From an uncultured Bacilli bacterium (GTDB lineage: Bacteria; Bacillota_I; Bacilli_A; RF39; UBA660), in NCBI GenBank assembly GCA_934153655.1, contig CAKPFH010000028.1:1-18965 (forward strand): a stretch of DNA of 18,965 nt, in the 5' to 3' direction. A program made the position numbers and the translations under genes. Shown piece after piece: positions 17,025 to 18,965 of the stretch. Position 1 is the first letter of the stretch, and the number at the start of each line of letters is the position of its first letter. The notes under the pieces are model-generated. The model had not been told where the DNA came from. It did no database searches and saw nothing but the letters and a program-made list of their open reading frames with translations.

Positions 17025-18144
17025 TTTTAACACCACCTTTTGTTTTTATATTACCATTTTTAATCTTAAATATCTTGGCTTCATCAACTAAACTTTTATC
17101 TATATTTAAAATATCATTAGTTGTTATTATTACTTGAATATCACTTTTTAAATACTTAATAATATTATTTCTTTTCTTAACATCAATTTCTGAAAAAACA
17201 TCATCCAAAAGAAGAACTGGATACTCTTTCTTAATTTTTTTAAAGAGCAATAATTCACTTATTTTATAAGCAATTACTATCATTTTTTGTTGACCTTCAG
17301 ATGCATATATCTTAGCATCATAGGAATTAATTTTAAAAATCAAGTCATCACGATGAACTCCATTTAAAGTCATACCAAGAATAATTTCTTTATTTAAGTT
17401 CTTTTTAAACTTATTTTTTAATAAATCTTTTATTTTCTCTTCATCATAGGTTTCAAGATTTAGGTTATTAACATATTCTAATTGTAAATTACTTATATTA
17501 GTTATCTTTTTAAAAACAACTGGAATAATTTTATTGATTTCTGAAACATAGAAATAACGAAAATAATATATTTTCAAACTAATTTCTATCATTTTTTGAT
17601 CAATTACTTCTAAATATTTAAAGTCCATATTCCCGTTTATATTTAATTTTTTTAAGTAATCATTTCTAATTTTAAGTAAACTATTATATTCATTTACATA
17701 CTTTAAATAATTATTGTATAACTCTCCTATTTGAATATTTAAAAGATTTCTTCTTGTACTTGGAGAACCTTTTATAATATCAATATCACTAGGCATAAAA
17801 GTTGTAACACAAAAATTAGAAATATAATCTGTTATTCTTTTAATTTCTTGATTATTAATATAAACTTTTTTACTATTTTTAGAAATATCAACTTGATATC
17901 TTTTTAAGTAATTTAGATAATCTACTTCACCTATTAAAGAAGTACTTTCTTCTTGATGATTTATTAAATCCAAATTAGTTCCATAACGATTCGATTTTGT
18001 TAATGAAAGTACATATATTGCTTCTAAAATATTAGTTTTTCCAACCCCATTTTCTCCAATAAAGATATTTATTCCTTCAGAAAAATCTAAATTTAACTCT
18101 TTATAATTGCGAAAATTAAGTAATTTTAAGCTTTTTATCCTCAT
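16993..18144 (-). CDS. recF: DNA replication and repair protein RecF
   Basis: A 383-residue ABC-type ATPase that binds gapped DNA and, with RecO and RecR, loads RecA. It has Walker A GENGVGKT (30-37), the ABC signature YASEGQQKM (from 280) and Walker [12 protein letters not shown] (Asp314-Asp315, followed by the catalytic Glu of SEID). The start [14 protein letters not shown] is typical; the ribosome binding site is weak (GGTG). The basic C-terminal tail ([11 protein letters not shown]) is produced by the frame running through the gyrB ribosome binding site and its first codons. It has its own upstream promoter and heads recF-gyrB-gyrA. Confidence 0.97.
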   Translation of the reverse strand: MRIKSLKLLNFRNYKELNLDFSEGINIFIGENGVGKTNILEAIYVLSLTKSNRYGTNLDLINHQEESTSLIGEVDYLNYLKRYQVDISKNSKKVYINNQEIKRITDYISNFCVTTFMPSDIDIIKGSPSTRRNLLNIQIGELYNNYLKYVNEYNSLLKIRNDYLKKLNINGNMDFKYLEVIDQKMIEISLKIYYFRYFYVSEINKIIPVVFKKITNISNLQLEYVNNLNLETYDEEKIKDLLKNKFKKNLNKEIILGMTLNGVHRDDLIFKINSYDAKIYASEGQQKMIVIAYKISELLLFKKIKKEYPVLLLDDVFSEIDVKKRNNIIKYLKSDIQVIITTNDILNIDKSLVDEAKIFKIKNGNIKTKGGVKNVRRKSNKSL

Positions 18145-18210
18145 AAAACACCATTTTAAAGCCTATAGACAAATATTCTTTTTAGGTAATATACCCATAC
18201 TTGCTTTATT

Positions 18211-18238
18211 ATTATATCATAAATTTAGGCTAAAACAA
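18211..18238 (-). promoter_or_regulatory. Sigma-A type promoter for recF-gyrB-gyrA
   Basis: On the minus strand TTGTTT (18238-18233) and a perfect TATAAT (18216-18211) are 16 bp apart. The transcript would start near 18204, giving a leader of about 60 nt that contains GGTA-TAT-TACC, a small dyad. Confidence 0.75.
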
Positions 18239-18265
18239 GCATTTATTACATTTTTATACATTTTA

Positions 18266-18290
18266 AGAGAGAGATTTTTATTCTCCCTCT
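18266..18290. terminator. Possible hairpin at the comK stop codon
   Basis: AGAGAGAGA (18266-18274) pairs with TCTCCCTCT (18282-18290) around a 7-base loop containing the comK stop. On the minus strand all nine pairs form, one as G-U, but no T-run follows, so it may act as a 3' stabilising stem rather than a terminator. Confidence 0.4.
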
Positions 18291-18763
18291 GCTCTTTTTT
18301 TTACTAAATTAGAAAGACGCGTTGCTCGCATTAATTGTAGTTCAAAGGAACTATATGACATTTTAACAATTAATGTTTTTCCATCAATAAAAGTAACTTT
18401 TGTATAACCACGATATTGTTCATAACTTTCAATGTTATTTAAAGATATCCACGAACAGTCTTCATTGTTTAAACCAGTTGTTGGAAAGAAAACTAAATCA
18501 TTTGATTCTTCAATAATAATTGGTAATTTATAATTTGAACCAAGAATTTTTTTAGTTCCTTTTAATCGACCATTATAACTACTGCCATAATAACTACAAC
18601 TATCTTCCATTACTTGTAAAGATCTTTTAGGTAAAAGATATTCATTATTTTTTTCAATTACCTTTGAAATATCTTCTTTTAGATTGATAACAGCGCAAGT
18701 ACTTTTGTTAATTTCATAACTATCTAAGTCATAAATACCAAGATTTGAATCTCCCTTATTCAT
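18278..18763 (-). CDS. comK: ComK-family competence transcription factor
   Basis: A 161-residue protein I recognise as a ComK homologue by its ordered motifs: SCSYYGSSYNGRLKGT (55-70), KLPIII (79-84), FFPTT (92-96), EDCSWISLNNI (101-111), TKVTFIDGKTLIV (121-133) and SYSSFELQLMRATRL (136-150). In B. subtilis ComK activates DNA-uptake genes by binding paired AAAA-N5-TTTT boxes. B. subtilis ComK is about 192 residues; this one ends soon after the last conserved helix and so lacks the C-terminal tail that, as I recall, carries the MecA/ClpC degradation signal. The ribosome binding site GGGGGTGAT lies 5 bases before the ATG. The position between dnaN and recF is normally held by yaaA. Whether it still controls competence is inference. 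Confidence 0.88.
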   Translation of the reverse strand: MNKGDSNLGIYDLDSYEINKSTCAVINLKEDISKVIEKNNEYLLPKRSLQVMEDSCSYYGSSYNGRLKGTKKILGSNYKLPIIIEESNDLVFFPTTGLNNEDCSWISLNNIESYEQYRGYTKVTFIDGKTLIVKMSYSSFELQLMRATRLSNLVKKRAEGE

Positions 18764-18777
18764 TTTATCACCCCCTT

Positions 18778-18820
18778 AAAATTCAAATTTATCCACATTT
18801 TTGGTGGAAAACTCAAATTT
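18778..18820. promoter_or_regulatory. Two near-consensus ComK boxes upstream of comK
   Basis: AAAATTCAAATTT (18778-18790) and AAAACTCAAATTT (18808-18820) each match AAAA-N5-TTTT at 7 of 8 fixed positions. They are separated by 17 bp, close to the 18-bp class of B. subtilis K-boxes. They could mediate autoregulation. The region is AT-rich, so chance is a real alternative. Confidence 0.45.
18789..18797 (+). promoter_or_regulatory. DnaA box
   Basis: TTATCCACA is a perfect match to the consensus DnaA box. An inverted, weaker relative (TTTTCCACC on the minus strand, 18811-18803) lies 5 bp away. Its location next to dnaN is near where Bacillota carry replication-origin elements, although the main oriC would lie around dnaA outside the window. 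Confidence 0.75.
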
Positions 18821-18844
18821 CAAGGCTTATATTAACCAATTTAA

Positions 18845-18874
18845 TTGTCGAATTTTGTCGAAATTTGTCGAATT
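18845..18874. repeat. Three helically phased 10-bp repeats (TTGTCGAAWT)
   Basis: TTGTCGAA starts at 18845, 18855 and 18865, exactly 10 bp apart, followed by a degenerate TTGAAAAAAA. The copies lie on one face of the helix between the dnaN terminator and the DnaA box. CG dinucleotides are rare nearby, which makes the three copies stand out. The binding factor is unknown. Confidence 0.75.
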
Positions 18875-18886
18875 TTGAAAAAAATT

Positions 18887-18916
18887 GTAAAAAAAAACTA
18901 ATTTCTTAGTTTTTTT
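18887..18916 (-). terminator. Rho-independent terminator of dnaN
   Basis: On the minus strand AAAAAAACTAA (18916-18906), a GAAA loop and TTAGTTTTTTT (18901-18891) form an 11-bp stem that runs into a T-tract, one base after the dnaN stop. It separates dnaN from comK. Confidence 0.88.
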
Positions 18917-18917
18917 C

Positions 18918-18965
18918 TTAATATGTACGAATTGGTAAGACTAATTGAATTAATTCATCATTTCC
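18918..18965 (-). CDS. dnaN: DNA polymerase III beta clamp, C-terminal fragment
   Basis: Only the last 15 codons and the stop are in the window: GNDELIQLVLPIRTY. The ending LxLPxRTY is characteristic of the beta sliding clamp, whose C-terminal residues line the protein-binding cleft. The gene continues beyond the right edge. The order dnaN followed by recF and gyrBA supports the call. Confidence 0.93.
   Translation of the reverse strand, partial: GNDELIQLVLPIRTY

Overview
The window is an AT-rich (roughly a quarter G+C, judged by eye), gene-dense piece of a Bacillota (low-GC Gram-positive) chromosome lying just downstream of the replication initiation genes. The standard code with TGA as a stop (trmN6 and holB both end in TGA within ATGA overlaps), Gram-positive type gyrase subunits, a BofA-family protein, a ComK-family protein and the gene order all point to a Bacilli-like lineage. 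It is probably an uncultured, reduced one near the Erysipelotrichales/RF39 side rather than a Mycoplasma; that placement is inference.

Layout, read along the minus strand from the right edge: the last 15 codons of dnaN and a strong terminator; a short intergenic with a perfect DnaA box, 10-bp-spaced repeats and paired AT-boxes; a comK homologue in the place where B. subtilis has yaaA (rlbA); a sigma-A type promoter; then recF-gyrB-gyrA. Next come the small SRP RNA with its own promoter, tadA, and a compact run of ten genes: dnaX-ybaB-recR-bofA-holB-ricT-trmN6-[phosphotransferase]-pth-mfd. Many genes in this run touch or overlap (ATGA overlaps, or a Shine-Dalgarno sequence inside the preceding gene), as in an operon.

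The genes form a replication, recombination and RNA-processing block: clamp (dnaN), clamp loader (dnaX, holB), gyrase, RecFR repair, transcription-coupled repair (mfd), tRNA modification and recycling (tadA, trmN6, pth), the SRP RNA and the RNase Y partner RicT. Relative to B. subtilis the block lacks yaaA, remB, tmk, yabA, yazA and rsmI at their usual positions, and it has gained comK and an aminoglycoside-phosphotransferase-fold gene.

The left edge (1-1490) differs. It is the only plus-strand coding region: a terminator from an upstream gene, four copies of a 33-bp tandem repeat, a 13-bp half-site present three times (two forming a perfect palindrome), a clear promoter, and a Fic-domain protein with a C-terminal winged helix. 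This looks like an autoregulated accessory module convergent with the housekeeping operon.

Most interesting: the ComK homologue encoded beside dnaN, whose upstream region holds two near-consensus ComK boxes flanking and touching a DnaA box; and the Fic-winged-helix gene with its operator-like palindrome and upstream iteron-like array.
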